DNA of 64,000 bases, from assembly GCA_036397555.1 (NCBI GenBank), contig DASWIS010000008.1, forward strand, positions 1-64,000, written 5' to 3'. The notes beneath the pieces are model-generated. The model did not search any database, was not told where the DNA came from, and was given only the letters and a program-made list of their open reading frames with translations. The translations under genes were made by a program, and so were the position numbers. Shown one piece after another: positions 53,586 to 62,733 of the stretch; within the stretch, counting starts at the first letter, position 1, and each line of letters begins with the position of its first letter. The DNA is from Candidatus Zixiibacteriota bacterium. Lineage in GTDB: Bacteria > Zixibacteria > MSB-5A5 > WJJR01.

Positions 53586-54353
53586 ATGACCGACGCTGAA
53601 ACAATCCGAAAGGCCGTAAAGTCCAAGTACGCCGGCATCGCAGAGGGCGTCCGGTCCGGGTGTTGCGATTCTGGGGCATGTGGCGGGCCGATCACCAATC
53701 TCTCGCCGGGATACGCCGTCTCCGAACTGGCCGAGGTCCCGCGAGGCGCCGACCTCGGGCTGGGATGTGGCAACCCGGTCGCTTGGGCTCAGTTGGCAGT
53801 CGGAGAGGTCGTCATCGATCTTGGTTCCGGGGCCGGAATCGACTGCTTTCTGGCGGCGCATCAGGTCGGTGACCGAGGCATGGTCATTGGCGTCGACATG
53901 ACTGAGGAATTGCTGTCGGTTGCCGAGGCGAACGCGATTAAGGGGGGCTACTCGAATGTTGTTTTCCGCCAAGGGAACATCTCACACCTCCCGGTCGAGA
54001 GCTCTGCTGCCGACGTCGTTATCTCCAATTGCGTGATAAACCTGGTCCCCGATAAGAGGGAAGTCTATGGCGAGATATACCGCGCACTGAAACCGGGGGG
54101 GCGGTTCATCGTGTCGGATATCGTCGCGCACGGCGTCATACGCGAGGAGCTTCGTAACGATATGGAACAGTGGGCCGGATGCGTGGCCGGCGCCATGGAC
54201 CGCGATGAATATCTGGCGTTGATCGCGCGTGCGGGGTTTGAGCGTATCGAGGTCAAATCCGAAGTTGCGTACGACTACAAACGTACCGACGAGTTCTGGC
54301 TCTCCTCCATGACGGTCATGGGGTATAAACCCTCGCCTGAAGTATCGGCCTGA
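53586..54353 (+). CDS. arsM: Arsenite S-adenosylmethionine methyltransferase
   Basis: ATG 53586 preceded by AGGGGGAG at 53575-53582. The 255-residue product has the SAM motif VVIDLGSGAGIDCFLA (75-90), VIGVDMTEELL, and the three Cys positions expected to hold trivalent arsenic: Cys61 (LGLGCGNP), Cys149 (VISNCVINL) and Cys199 (EQWAGCVAGAM). It methylates arsenite to methyl, dimethyl and possibly volatile trimethyl arsenic. An extra Cys cluster, C-C-x-x-x-x-C, lies near the N-terminus (SGCCDSGACGG, 26-32). No ArsR, ArsB or ArsC gene adjoins it, so regulation is not evident. Confidence 0.93.
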   Translation: MTDAETIRKAVKSKYAGIAEGVRSGCCDSGACGGPITNLSPGYAVSELAEVPRGADLGLGCGNPVAWAQLAVGEVVIDLGSGAGIDCFLAAHQVGDRGMVIGVDMTEELLSVAEANAIKGGYSNVVFRQGNISHLPVESSAADVVISNCVINLVPDKREVYGEIYRALKPGGRFIVSDIVAHGVIREELRNDMEQWAGCVAGAMDRDEYLALIARAGFERIEVKSEVAYDYKRTDEFWLSSMTVMGYKPSPEVSA

Positions 54354-54574
54354 CCCGGTCGTAGACTCAGACCGGTCATAGGCACCTCCGTGCATTCTTT
54401 CGACGGAACTCCTCATCGCCCCGCGTTTATTACGGCGAGAAATAGCGGCATCTGCGGGGCCATTTTCACCTGGCCCGATATCGTACGGAACTCTATTCAT
54501 CAGACAGCGAAAACACTGCGTAAAGCTCTGTAACGGCATCACGCGATCATCGAATCGCGAAGGAGAACCCAACG

Positions 54575-55288
54575 ATGAACACCGCATTGATCACCGGCGG
54601 GAGCGCCGTCATTCTCGCCGCAACGCTTGGATGCTCCAGGAGCTCGTCGCCGAAGATCGACTATGACCCGGAGATCGACCCGGCGAATTTCGTCGAGACA
54701 GTCGACAACACATTCCTCCCGCTGGCACCGGGAACCACCTTCATCTTTGAAGGCGAGAGCGACGGCGAGACCGAACTCAACAAGGTCGTCGTTGGCCATG
54801 AGACGGTCGAGATCCTCGGCGTGACGTGTATTGTCGTCTACGACAGCGTCTGGGTTGACGGTGAACTCGTCGAGGCGACCGAAGACTGGTTTGCACAGGA
54901 TGTCGACGGGAATGTCTGGTACTTCGGCGAAGACTCAAGGGAAATCGAGAACGGACAGGTCGTCAGCACCGAGGGATCATGGACAGCCGGAGTCGATGGC
55001 GCCAAGCCGGGCATCGTCATGCAGGGCGATCCACAGGTCGGGCAAAAGTACCGCCAGGAATACTACGTCGGTGAAGCCGAGGATGAGGCCGAAGTGGTCG
55101 CGCTCGATGCTGCAGTCACAATCGACTATGGAATGTTCGCGGGATGCCTGCAAACACTGGAGTGGTCACGTTTGGAGCCGGGTATCTCCGAAGACAAGTA
55201 TTATGCTGTAGGCGTCGGCCTGATTCTCATCGAGTCGTCCTCCGGGGGTGACGCCCATATTGAGTTGACCTCGGTCACATCCGAGTAG
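54575..55288 (+). CDS. Hypothetical lipoprotein
   Basis: ATG 54575 has GAAGGAG about nine bases upstream. The 237-residue product has a lipoprotein signal, VILAATLGCSRSS (L-G-C), so it is anchored by Cys20, followed by an acidic beta-rich domain: FVETVDNTFLPLAPGTTFIF, EDWFAQDVDGNVWYFGEDSR and PGISEDKYYAVGVGLILIES. Proteins of this pattern are common in environmental genomes without a known function. It precedes the PAP2 gene by 43 bases, possibly co-transcribed. Confidence 0.82.
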   Translation: MNTALITGGSAVILAATLGCSRSSSPKIDYDPEIDPANFVETVDNTFLPLAPGTTFIFEGESDGETELNKVVVGHETVEILGVTCIVVYDSVWVDGELVEATEDWFAQDVDGNVWYFGEDSREIENGQVVSTEGSWTAGVDGAKPGIVMQGDPQVGQKYRQEYYVGEAEDEAEVVALDAAVTIDYGMFAGCLQTLEWSRLEPGISEDKYYAVGVGLILIESSSGGDAHIELTSVTSE

Positions 55289-55331
55289 GCATCTGGCGGT
55301 GATTCGGGATCCGGAGCAGGGAGGTGGTCTG

Positions 55332-56078
55332 ATGGTGAATGTGCCGCCCACGAGCGTTCCGAGGACGTTGAAGGCGGCGCTCGCGATGGCTGTACTCGGC
55401 TGCGCGTCGGGCAACGCATGGGCGCAGTATTCGCCCTCCCACGAACGTGTACCGTTTCGGTATGAGCGAAGCGTCGCTGCGCCGATCACGAGCTACTTCA
55501 AACCCCTGGCGATCGGTGCGATGTTGACCGTGTGGTCGCTTCGGTACGATCTGACTTCAAACAGCAGGTTTGCCCGCGGATTCTGGGAGACTGATCTGGT
55601 TGATGTCGGCGATGCCTATGGCAATGGCGGCTACCTCAGCGCGATGGGCGCTGGATTTTGGGGATTGGGAACGGTCCTTGGCGATACGGCCATGCGGCAC
55701 ACGGGCCAGGCGGTTCTCACCGGTATGCTGCTTGACGGCATCTGTGTCACCTCTTTGAAACTGGCGACACAGCGCGAGCGGCCCGATGGATCGGATCGCC
55801 GATCGTTCCCTTCCGGGCATACATCCGGCGCTTGGACCGTCTCCACAATCCTTGCCCGGCGGCATGGTCCCATGGTAGGGGTTCCGGCCTATACGCTCGC
55901 GTCGCTGACCGCCGTGGCGCGCATGGAGGACAGCCGGCATTATCTCTCCGATGTCATTGCCGGAGCCACGATCGGGTTCGTGATCGGACGTATCGTGACG
56001 CGTCATCACACAGAAGCCGGGTTGCCTCTGTCCGCCCAGTTCGATGGCCGCAGGGCGTCATTCGGCCTTGCTTTCTAA
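55332..56078 (+). CDS. PAP2-family phosphatase
   Basis: ATG 55332 follows GGGAGG at 55319-55324; the longer frame to 55299 starts before the ribosome site. The 248-residue product has a signal segment (LAMAVLGCASGNAWA-QY) and then the acid-phosphatase superfamily motifs: K-x6-R-P as KLATQRERP, PSGHTSGAWTVS, and SRHYLSDVIAG in the S-R-x5-H-x3-D position, together with several hydrophobic helices. It probably removes phosphate from a lipid or undecaprenyl pyrophosphate at the membrane outer face. This is a second PAP2-fold protein in the window and is unlike the haloperoxidase at 37168. Confidence 0.88.
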   Translation: MVNVPPTSVPRTLKAALAMAVLGCASGNAWAQYSPSHERVPFRYERSVAAPITSYFKPLAIGAMLTVWSLRYDLTSNSRFARGFWETDLVDVGDAYGNGGYLSAMGAGFWGLGTVLGDTAMRHTGQAVLTGMLLDGICVTSLKLATQRERPDGSDRRSFPSGHTSGAWTVSTILARRHGPMVGVPAYTLASLTAVARMEDSRHYLSDVIAGATIGFVIGRIVTRHHTEAGLPLSAQFDGRRASFGLAF

Positions 56079-56222
56079 TTCTCGCCACGCGGGGGCACGT
56101 GGCAGGCACATATGAGTGTGTCCAAACGGGCGATAAGACTGATTCTCAACCGCGCCAGCCGTATTCGCCGTTGCCGTACTACGCTTCGATGACTAACCTG
56201 CCGTCGAAGCCGGGATGTATCC

Positions 56223-56723
56223 GTGGTTATCGAAGCCGTCAAACCGCCATTCGATTTCGAACGCGATGCCCAGTTCATGTGGCAGGCGCTGCACGAGGCG
56301 CAGCAGGCATTCGATGAGGGAGAAGTGCCGGTCGGCGCCGTCGTCGTGGCCGACGGTATGGTCGTCGGGCGCGGGCATAATCAAACCGAACGGCTCGGCG
56401 ATCCGACGGCCCATGCGGAGATTCTGGCCATCGGCGCTGCATCGGAGCACTTCGAGTCGTGGCGGCTCCTGGGCGCGACCTTGTACGCCACCATCGAGCC
56501 GTGCGTGATGTGCGCCGGTGCTTCGGTGATGGCGCGCATCGAACGCATCGTTTACGGCGCCGCCGACCCGAAGTTCGGCGGGTGCGATTCGATATTCCGC
56601 ATCCCGACCGATCCGCGGCTCAATCACCGCGTCGAGATCCTGCGCGGTGTGCTGGCCGATGAGTGTGCGGCGATCATGAAAGAGTTTTTCGCCGGACGTC
56701 GTGCACGCCAGAGTCAGTCGTAA
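56223..56723 (+). CDS. tadA: tRNA-specific adenosine deaminase
   Basis: Converts adenosine 34 of tRNA-Arg(ACG) to inosine. The 166-residue product has the cytidine-deaminase-fold zinc site: His64 and catalytic Glu66 in PTAHAEILAI, and Cys94/Cys97 in IEPCVMCAGA, with ARIERIVYGAADPKFG and the C-terminal helix region LRGVLADECAAIMKEFF of bacterial TadA. GTG 56223 is the best in-frame start before the conserved FMWQALHEAQQAFDEGEVPVGAV; no strong ribosome site is visible. This gene is unrelated to the pilus TadA ATPase encoded at 60130. Confidence 0.93.
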   Translation: MVIEAVKPPFDFERDAQFMWQALHEAQQAFDEGEVPVGAVVVADGMVVGRGHNQTERLGDPTAHAEILAIGAASEHFESWRLLGATLYATIEPCVMCAGASVMARIERIVYGAADPKFGGCDSIFRIPTDPRLNHRVEILRGVLADECAAIMKEFFAGRRARQSQS

Positions 56724-56763
56724 GGGCACGGCGTGCCGCGTCTGCGGACGGGTACGAAGTACC

Positions 56764-57279
56764 ATGCACTCACGATACTCATCCAATCCTTCTCGCGATG
56801 CGTCGTACGATGACCTCGCGCTGCGCATCACCAAGCTCGGATTGCTGATTCATCTGATCGTGCCGGTGCTGATCGTGGTCGCCGCGTACATTCTGCGGCA
56901 ACAGGGCATGGGAGTCGAACCGGCGGCACGCGGTGATTCGTACATGTTCATTCTTTTCGTGTTGCTGGCGGTGGCTCTCTCCGAGCCGATCGTGGCGTTC
57001 TTCCTGCGACGTCTCCTTTTGGCGCCCGAAAAAGTACGATCACTGATCGGTCAACGTGCCGCGCTTGAGGCGCTCTTTGTGCGGACATTCCTCATCGTGT
57101 TCTGCATCGGGGCGACACCGATCGTCTACGGCGTCGTGCTGCTGTTTTTGGGGGGCCAGATTACCGACGTGGTCGGATTCGCTTTGATCACACTCGTGTC
57201 GTATCGCTTGCTGCGTCCCGATGCGGAGTTTCTGGTTGGAGTCGTCAAGGCGGCCTCGACGCCCGCTGTGACTACATAG
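56764..57279 (+). CDS. Hypothetical four-segment membrane protein
   Basis: Start placed at ATG 56764; an in-frame GTG/ATG further upstream would overlap tadA. The 171-residue product has about four hydrophobic segments (LGLLIHLIVPVLIVVAAYIL, SYMFILFVLLAVALSEPIVAFFL, FVRTFLIVFCIGATPIVYGVVLLFL and ITDVVGFALITLVSYRLL). No family recognised. Layout resembles small membrane proteins found beside housekeeping genes; it sits 40 bases after tadA and may share its transcript. Confidence 0.75.
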   Translation: MHSRYSSNPSRDASYDDLALRITKLGLLIHLIVPVLIVVAAYILRQQGMGVEPAARGDSYMFILFVLLAVALSEPIVAFFLRRLLLAPEKVRSLIGQRAALEALFVRTFLIVFCIGATPIVYGVVLLFLGGQITDVVGFALITLVSYRLLRPDAEFLVGVVKAASTPAVTT

Positions 57280-57331
57280 TCGCGCTCAGTTTCTCAACAG
57301 CGACTCTCGTTTTCCTCAAACCGCAAATCAC

Positions 57332-57361
57332 CTGACTTTGGCGGTCGAAGTCGTCTATATT
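57332..57361 (+). promoter_or_regulatory. Candidate promoter for tRNA-Ser
   Basis: CTGACT at 57332-57337, an 18-base spacer and TATATT at 57356-57361, ending seven bases before the mature tRNA, as is usual for single tRNA genes. Confidence 0.5.
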
Positions 57362-57368
57362 CGCCGCC

Positions 57369-57455
57369 GGAGAGGTGCCGGAGCGGTCGAACGGGGCGGT
57401 CTCGAAAACCGTTGACCCTTTACGGGGTCCGGGGGTTCGAATCCCCCCCTCTCCG
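57369..57455 (+). tRNA. tRNA-Ser (anticodon CGA)
   Basis: Acceptor stem GGAGAGG/CCTCTCC, D-arm GCCGGAGCGGTCGAACGGG region, anticodon stem-loop CGGTCTCGAAAACCG with anticodon CGA, a long variable arm (GACCCTTTACGGGGTC), and a T-arm with GGTTCGAATCC. The long variable arm and overall sequence match the bacterial serine class. Discriminator G at 57455; CCA is not encoded. It is not the selenocysteine tRNA, whose anticodon would be TCA. Confidence 0.96.
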
Positions 57456-57649
57456 AATCGTGACTGATTCCTTCCCAAGTCGTTGTGAGGCATGCTCCAT
57501 GAGTCGGAGAGGAACTTACTCTCCTCTGTAACGCGACGTGAAACCCCAGTATCCGTGACTCCAAATCGCTCAGGGGATGTCGCATGCCCAATACCGGGAC
57601 GAAAGGTGGATTCTGAGTTACGTATCCGGACGAATTCTGTCGCACTTCT

Positions 57650-57721
57650 ATGATTGGACAGATGCTTTCTCATTATCGTATCACCGCCAAGCTCGGCGAA
57701 GGCGGCATGGGCACAATCGTC
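57650..57721 (+). pseudogene. Remnant of a Ser/Thr protein kinase gene start
   Basis: The first 24 codons, MIGQMLSHYRITAKLGEGGM then GTIV, match the N-terminus and glycine-rich ATP loop of bacterial Pkn-type kinases (usual form I-G-x-x-L-x-H-Y-R-I-x-x-x-L-G-E-G-G-M-G). The frame then continues to 58063 without any kinase motif (no catalytic Lys, H-R-D or D-F-G). The downstream stretch to 58117 shows no recognisable gene, and the part between the tRNA and 57650 shows nothing clear. Confidence 0.6.
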
Positions 57722-58117
57722 ATACAACTGCTTAGGTGCGCGAAAGAGCCCAACCAAGTCAGCCCCGAGGAAAAGTCTCAGACTCTCCATAGCCCAACCA
57801 CTGCAATTGCTGCCATGGAAACTATGGGGACGGCGTCAATCGACGCCGTTGATCACGGTCCGAAGCCGTGGCGGATTTCCAGGAAAATCTCCTGTGCGCG
57901 TGGAGTTCTATTAATGGACAGCGGGAGTGGTGCACAAGATGGGAACTGGAGCCGGCGCTACGCTCAGGTCTTTGAACTCGAACGGGCGAAGCTGAACCGG
58001 CGCCCCGATTCCGTTACAATAAACGCGGTCAATGCCACGCCGCACCCATTGCAACGTGGTTGAGCGGCTGGAACAGACGGGACCGTGGCCCGTCGGACAT
58101 CGCAGGTCACGACGGCG

Positions 58118-58225
58118 CTATCGCTTCATATCGCGATCGCGATTGATTCGATTCCGACGCCGGGTGTACCATCCGATACCCAGTACCGCCGCCAGCACGA
58201 TGAGTACGATGTTCAGTGTGTTCAT
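58118..58225 (-). CDS. Small single-pass membrane protein at the end of the Tad operon
   Basis: A 35-residue open frame: MNTLNIVLIVLAAVLGIGWY followed by a basic, Arg/Asn-rich tail (TRRRNRINRD, then RDMKR). AGAAGGGAG (58232-58240) lies six bases upstream of the ATG at 58225, and the gene starts 27 bases after the tadC stop on the same strand. One membrane helix with the basic tail inside. Too short for family recognition; the strong ribosome site, hydrophobic helix and operon position support it as real. It might assist the Tad export machine or be a chance small protein. Confidence 0.6.
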   Translation of the reverse strand: MNTLNIVLIVLAAVLGIGWYTRRRNRINRDRDMKR

Positions 58226-58252
58226 GTGCTTCTCCCTTCTGAAGGCTCCTTG

Positions 58253-59146
58253 CTACCGCGCGACGTCCGTCAGTGACCGATACAGTGAAATCGCCGCCGG
58301 GCCGAGAATCACTACCAACAGCGCAGGGAATATGAAGAGGATCAGAGGAAACAGCAACTTAATCGGCATCTTCTGAGCGTCCTCCATGGCGCGCTGGCGA
58401 CGCTTGGTGCGCAGAATCTCCGCCTGCACGCGGAGGACTTCGGCGATGCTTGTCCCCAGCTTGTCGGACTGCAGGAGCACGGTGGCCAAAGACCGCAATT
58501 CATCGACACCGGTTCGGAGCGCCAGGTTTCGAAACGCGTCGGCACGGCTCAATCCCAGAAAGAATTCCTGATTCAGAATACTGAGTTCCGCCGATAACTC
58601 CGGGTACGTCTGGCGCATTTCCTTGGAGATGCGTTGAATCGCCGCATTGAGACTGAGGCCCGCCTCGACGCACACGATAATCAGATCGAGAACATTGGGG
58701 ATCGAGCGCTGGATGTTCGCCCGGCGTCTTTGCACACGGCCACGGACAACCCAGTATGGCAGGGAGAAGCCGCCCAATGCCGCACCGGCCGGAACCAGGA
58801 TTCTCATCGCCCCTTGGCTTATGAACTCACGTTGGAACCAGAACGCAATCCCCCCCAGTATGAGAGCGCCCAGGACCCTCCAGAACCAATACCATGCTTT
58901 CGCATGCAAACCACGGAAACCGGCCCGGGTCAAGTCTGCGCGCAGCGACGTGTACGACGCCGGGTCAATCGCGATCAGGAGAGACGGCGATCCGGCAGCG
59001 GAACCTTCGCCGGCGACTATGCCATCCTGGACATCGCGCAGACGCCTCTCGATCCGATCACGTGATCGCGAAAAATACAGCAGGACCGCGATCAACGCAC
59101 TGAACAGCGCCGCAAATATAATGATGGCAATGACGGTTATCGACAC
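58253..59146 (-). CDS. tadC: Tad pilus inner-membrane platform protein TadC
   Basis: A 297-residue type II secretion F-domain (GspF/TadC) protein: N-terminal membrane segment (VIAIIIFAALFSALIAVLLY), two central segments (FWRVLGALILGGIAFWFQ and ILVPAGAALGGFSLPYWVV), the F-domain helices (IQRSIPNVLDLIIVCVEAGLS, RTGVDELRSLATVLLQSDKLG, RTKRRQRAMEDAQKMPIKLL) and a C-terminal segment. With TadB it forms the membrane platform that the CpaF ATPase drives to assemble Flp pili. It starts 12 bases after tadB. Confidence 0.93.
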   Translation of the reverse strand: MSITVIAIIIFAALFSALIAVLLYFSRSRDRIERRLRDVQDGIVAGEGSAAGSPSLLIAIDPASYTSLRADLTRAGFRGLHAKAWYWFWRVLGALILGGIAFWFQREFISQGAMRILVPAGAALGGFSLPYWVVRGRVQRRRANIQRSIPNVLDLIIVCVEAGLSLNAAIQRISKEMRQTYPELSAELSILNQEFFLGLSRADAFRNLALRTGVDELRSLATVLLQSDKLGTSIAEVLRVQAEILRTKRRQRAMEDAQKMPIKLLFPLILFIFPALLVVILGPAAISLYRSLTDVAR

Positions 59147-59158
59147 GGTCGCATCTCA

Positions 59159-60133
59159 TCAATACCGCAGGCGCACGATCTGCCGTATGGCGAACACGCC
59201 GATCACTTGCAGGACAACCCCGGTCACGATCAAATAGATTCCGACGGGATCTTCGAGAAGTATTTTCAGGTAGTCCTTGTTCATGATTTGTATCATGATC
59301 GCCAACGCAATGGGCAACATGATCAGAATCGTCCCCGATAGCCGTCCCTGGGCCGTGTGAATCCTGATTTCGCGACGCAGCGTGAATCGCTCGCGAATCA
59401 TCCGTGCCAGCAATCCGAGAATCTCAGCCAGATTGCCGCCGGTCCGCCGCTGGATCGAGATGGCCGTCGTCATGATGCGCAAGTCGTCGCTGGGCATGCG
59501 CCGGGTCATGTTGTCCAGGGCCGAGACAAAATCGACGCCCAATTCCTGCTCCTCGTACGTGATGGCGAACTCCGGGCCAACCGGCTCGGGCATTTCCTGC
59601 GCCACCAGACTCAGAGCGGATTCGAGCGAAAAGCCGGACTTCAGCCCATTGACGATCAGATCGATCGCCTCAGGAAGAAGTTCTTCAAATCGATCGATGC
59701 GCTTGTTGCGACGCCAGGACAGCCACATGAATGGGACCGGAATCACGACCAATGCCGCCACCACTCCCAGGAGTCGCGACGCGGTGACCAGCGATACGGC
59801 GAGACCGGCGACACTTGCCAGCGACAGCGATGCCAGGATCATCGCACCCGCGCGGATCGGCAGTCCGGCCTGATCGATGTAGTCTTGCAGCTTGCGCGCC
59901 GACGCCATACCCGACAGGAGCCGGTCGAGGAAGGGGATATGACTGTAAGATTGATCGCGCAGGATGAGGTATTGCTTTTCCGACGATTCGGCCTTTTGCT
60001 CGACGACCTCGCGCATGCGCTCGCGCAATCGGCGGTTGCGCCGGGCCAATCGTTCGTAGGCAATCAGGAATACAGCCAGCAGCAGAAGAAAGATTGTCGC
60101 AAAAATGACGATGGCGATATGCGTCATTGTCAT
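59159..60133 (-). CDS. tadB: Tad pilus inner-membrane platform protein TadB
   Basis: A 324-residue GspF-type protein: N-terminal segment ([20 protein letters not shown]), [14 protein letters not shown], two central segments ([20 protein letters not shown] and [13 protein letters not shown]), [55 protein letters not shown] and C-terminal segments. Its ATG overlaps the CpaF stop (ATGA at 60130-60133), indicating coupled translation. Works with TadC as the assembly platform. Confidence 0.93.
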   Translation of the reverse strand: MTMTHIAIVIFATIFLLLLAVFLIAYERLARRNRRLRERMREVVEQKAESSEKQYLILRDQSYSHIPFLDRLLSGMASARKLQDYIDQAGLPIRAGAMILASLSLASVAGLAVSLVTASRLLGVVAALVVIPVPFMWLSWRRNKRIDRFEELLPEAIDLIVNGLKSGFSLESALSLVAQEMPEPVGPEFAITYEEQELGVDFVSALDNMTRRMPSDDLRIMTTAISIQRRTGGNLAEILGLLARMIRERFTLRREIRIHTAQGRLSGTILIMLPIALAIMIQIMNKDYLKILLEDPVGIYLIVTGVVLQVIGVFAIRQIVRLRY

Positions 60134-61503
60134 GATGGCTTCTCAACGGGATCGAACAGTTCCTGAGCGAGATAAATCCCGGCCCCCGCAAGTTGGCTCA
60201 TTGCCTTCGGACGAATGCCGCTCGGTCGAAAGCGTCCGAGGATCCGGCCGGTCTCATCGACACCCTCGCGCTCGAACCGGAAGATCTCCTGCATCGTGAT
60301 CGTATTCTGCTCCATGCCGGTTATTTCCGAAATCGATGACACACGTCGAGTGCCGTCGCTGTACCGCGACACCTGGATCACCAGATTGATGCTGCTGGTG
60401 ACCAACTCGCGAATGGCGCGTCCCGGGATATCGATTCCCGACAGCAGCATCAGAGTTTCCAGCCGCAACAGGCAGTCGCGCGTGCTGTTGGCGTGGATGG
60501 TTGTCAGCGACCCGTCATGCCCGGTGTTCATCGCCTGCAACATCTCATAGATTTCCGCACCGCGGACCTCGCCGATGATGATGCGATCCGGCCGCATGCG
60601 CAGCGCATTCCGCAGCAGATCGCGCTGCGTGACGGTTCCGCGTCCCTCGATGTTCGGCGGGCGGGTCTCCAGTCGCACCACGTGCGGCTGCTGCAATTGC
60701 AACTCGGCCGAGTCTTCGATTGTCAGGATGCGCTCATCGCTGGGGATGTAGGCCGACAGGATGTTAAGAAGCGTCGTCTTTCCGGAGCCCGTACCGCCCG
60801 AGATGATGATATTCAGTTTCGATTTCACCGCCGCCGTCAAAAACTCGAATATCGACGCGGTGATCGAATTCCGCTCCAACAGATCCTCGATTCCGAGCAC
60901 GTTGGTGCGGAAGCGACGAATCGACAGCATCGGACCATCGAGCGCCAGCGGAGGAATGATTGCGTTGACGCGCGAGCCATCTTCCAACCGCGCATCCACC
61001 ATGGGCGACGCCTCGTCGAGACGGCGCCCCACACGGCTGACGATGCGATCGATGATTTTCATCAAGTGTTCGTTGTCTTTGAAACGGGTCTCGGTCAGAT
61101 AGAGTTTTCCGCCCTCCTCGATGTATACTTTCTCGTAGCCGTTGACGAGGATATCCGATACCTCGGAACGCTTCATGTACTCTTCGAGCGGACCCAGCCC
61201 CAGGATCTCATCCTGGATTTCCGATATGAGACGTTCCTTGACGTCGGGGGCAAGAAATGTGCCCTCCTCGGCCAGCAAGGCCTCTGTCACGCGGCCGATC
61301 TGCGAATAGAGGACGTTGCGATCGACCGTGATCAGAACGGAGAGATCCAGTCGATTGATCAACGACTGGTGCAGATGCGCCTTCAGTTCGCTGAAGGTAT
61401 CGCGTTTGCCCGGCGGAGGCGGAGGCGGTGTGTCGGATGTCACTTCCCCCCGCTGTACCGGCGCTGGCGGCCGCCGGAAACCGGAACGTGAACGAAAGAC
61501 CAA
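60130..61503 (-). CDS. cpaF: Tad pilus assembly ATPase CpaF/TadA
   Basis: Starts with TTG at 61503; AAGGAG at 61510-61515 lies six bases upstream, which fixes this start. The 457-residue product is a secretion ATPase: an N-terminal helical domain ([29 protein letters not shown]), [20 protein letters not shown], Walker A in [19 protein letters not shown], the Asp box [14 protein letters not shown], Walker B-like [34 protein letters not shown] and the C-terminal domain. It powers pilus assembly as a hexamer at the membrane. The gap to cpaE is 26 bases. Confidence 0.95.
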   Translation of the reverse strand: MVFRSRSGFRRPPAPVQRGEVTSDTPPPPPPGKRDTFSELKAHLHQSLINRLDLSVLITVDRNVLYSQIGRVTEALLAEEGTFLAPDVKERLISEIQDEILGLGPLEEYMKRSEVSDILVNGYEKVYIEEGGKLYLTETRFKDNEHLMKIIDRIVSRVGRRLDEASPMVDARLEDGSRVNAIIPPLALDGPMLSIRRFRTNVLGIEDLLERNSITASIFEFLTAAVKSKLNIIISGGTGSGKTTLLNILSAYIPSDERILTIEDSAELQLQQPHVVRLETRPPNIEGRGTVTQRDLLRNALRMRPDRIIIGEVRGAEIYEMLQAMNTGHDGSLTTIHANSTRDCLLRLETLMLLSGIDIPGRAIRELVTSSINLVIQVSRYSDGTRRVSSISEITGMEQNTITMQEIFRFEREGVDETGRILGRFRPSGIRPKAMSQLAGAGIYLAQELFDPVEKPS

Positions 61504-61529
61504 TCTCCACTCCTTCGTCGGCTCTGCTG

Positions 61530-62678
61530 CTAACTGGCCGGACTGGTACCGTTCGATGAAACAAACTGCTGTGCCAACTGGCCGATGCTCCTGGCGACAC
61601 CCGACTTGAGTTTACCCATCGTCAGCGGCTCGCCGCTGTTGACGGCTTCAATCACTGTCCGGTAGTCGCTGGGAATGCGGTACGACACCGGATACCCGAC
61701 TGTCTCGCAGAATTGATCTTCACGGATGAGATCTTTCCGCGACAGCCGATTGAGCACGACCTTAACTTTGTGCTGATCATACCCCAGTGAGCGAAACACC
61801 TGGAGCGCGTAACGCGTCGCGCGAATCGTCGACAATTCTGCCGTAGCCACCAGCAGGATCCGATCGGCCAATTGCAGGGCTTCGTAGGTGTGCGAATCGA
61901 ATATGTGTGGGACATCGAGGACGACATACTGAAACGATTCGCGCAGATGCGACAGGATATGATGCAATTGCTTGGCGGAAATCACGTCCGCGCCGCTGCC
62001 AACATCCTTCTCGCCCAGGAAGTACAAGCCCGACGGATGGCGGAGCAGCGAGCTTTGGAGTCGGCCCGAGTCCAGGGCGCCGTGTTTGTCGATGACATCG
62101 GTCATCACAATCTCCGGCACCAGATCGAGTTGGCTGGCGACATCGCCCAGATCAAACGCCAGATCGGCGATGACGGTCTGTCGTCCGGCCTCGGCGAGCG
62201 CCACGGCAAGGTTGACGGCCAGTGTCGTGACACCGAGCCCACCCTTCTTGCTGAACACAGCGATGATCTGCCCCGCGCCTTGCACCTGCAAAGTCTCGGT
62301 TTCAAATTCGCGCATGATGCGGTCGAGTGCGATGCGCAGCTCGCCCGCCTCAAGCGGCTTGGAGAGGTATTCACTCACACCCGCGCGCATGGCCGACAAG
62401 ATCACATCGGGCTTCTTCGATGCTGAAGTCGCGAAGATTCTCAGTCCCGGAAATTCCGCTTTCCACTTTTCGGCCCAGGTCAGCGCCTCGTCGGGCTTGG
62501 TCGCCAACTCGAGTAAGATGAGTTTGGGTCGTGTCTTTTGAATCAGTTCCTGCGCGGCGTTAAGGCTTTCGGCTTCTCCGACCAATTGAACGCCTGAGAC
62601 GTTGCCCAGGTATTGGCGCACGGCCTTGCGGAATCCGCCGTCTGAATCGATGACGATAATCGGGATATTCTGCATCAT
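61530..62678 (-). CDS. cpaE: CpaE/TadZ pilus-localisation protein (pseudo-receiver plus MinD-like ATPase)
   Basis: Start at ATG 62678 in [14 protein letters not shown]; the open frame reaches 62729. The 382-residue product has an N-terminal receiver-like domain (about 1-125). Its expected phospho-acceptor position reads [10 protein letters not shown], with Glu instead of Asp, so it is probably a pseudo-receiver. A ParA/MinD-type ATPase follows: deviant Walker [75 protein letters not shown]. TadZ/CpaE proteins set the cell position of the Tad machine, often at a pole. Confidence 0.92.
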   Translation of the reverse strand: MMQNIPIIVIDSDGGFRKAVRQYLGNVSGVQLVGEAESLNAAQELIQKTRPKLILLELATKPDEALTWAEKWKAEFPGLRIFATSASKKPDVILSAMRAGVSEYLSKPLEAGELRIALDRIMREFETETLQVQGAGQIIAVFSKKGGLGVTTLAVNLAVALAEAGRQTVIADLAFDLGDVASQLDLVPEIVMTDVIDKHGALDSGRLQSSLLRHPSGLYFLGEKDVGSGADVISAKQLHHILSHLRESFQYVVLDVPHIFDSHTYEALQLADRILLVATAELSTIRATRYALQVFRSLGYDQHKVKVVLNRLSRKDLIREDQFCETVGYPVSYRIPSDYRTVIEAVNSGEPLTMGKLKSGVARSIGQLAQQFVSSNGTSPAS

Positions 62679-62733
62679 GCGTATTGGACTAACGCCCTCT
62701 CCGGATGGTGTCGCCTGCGAGGGCGACAAATGA

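Noticed and set aside
57369-57455. Long-variable-arm tRNA considered as the selenocysteine tRNA supporting the selenoprotein call
   Set aside because: The anticodon is CGA and the acceptor stem has seven pairs, so it is an ordinary tRNA-Ser.
57650-58063. 137-codon open frame as a real protein
   Set aside because: Only the first 24 codons resemble a kinase; the remainder has no family pattern and low-quality composition.
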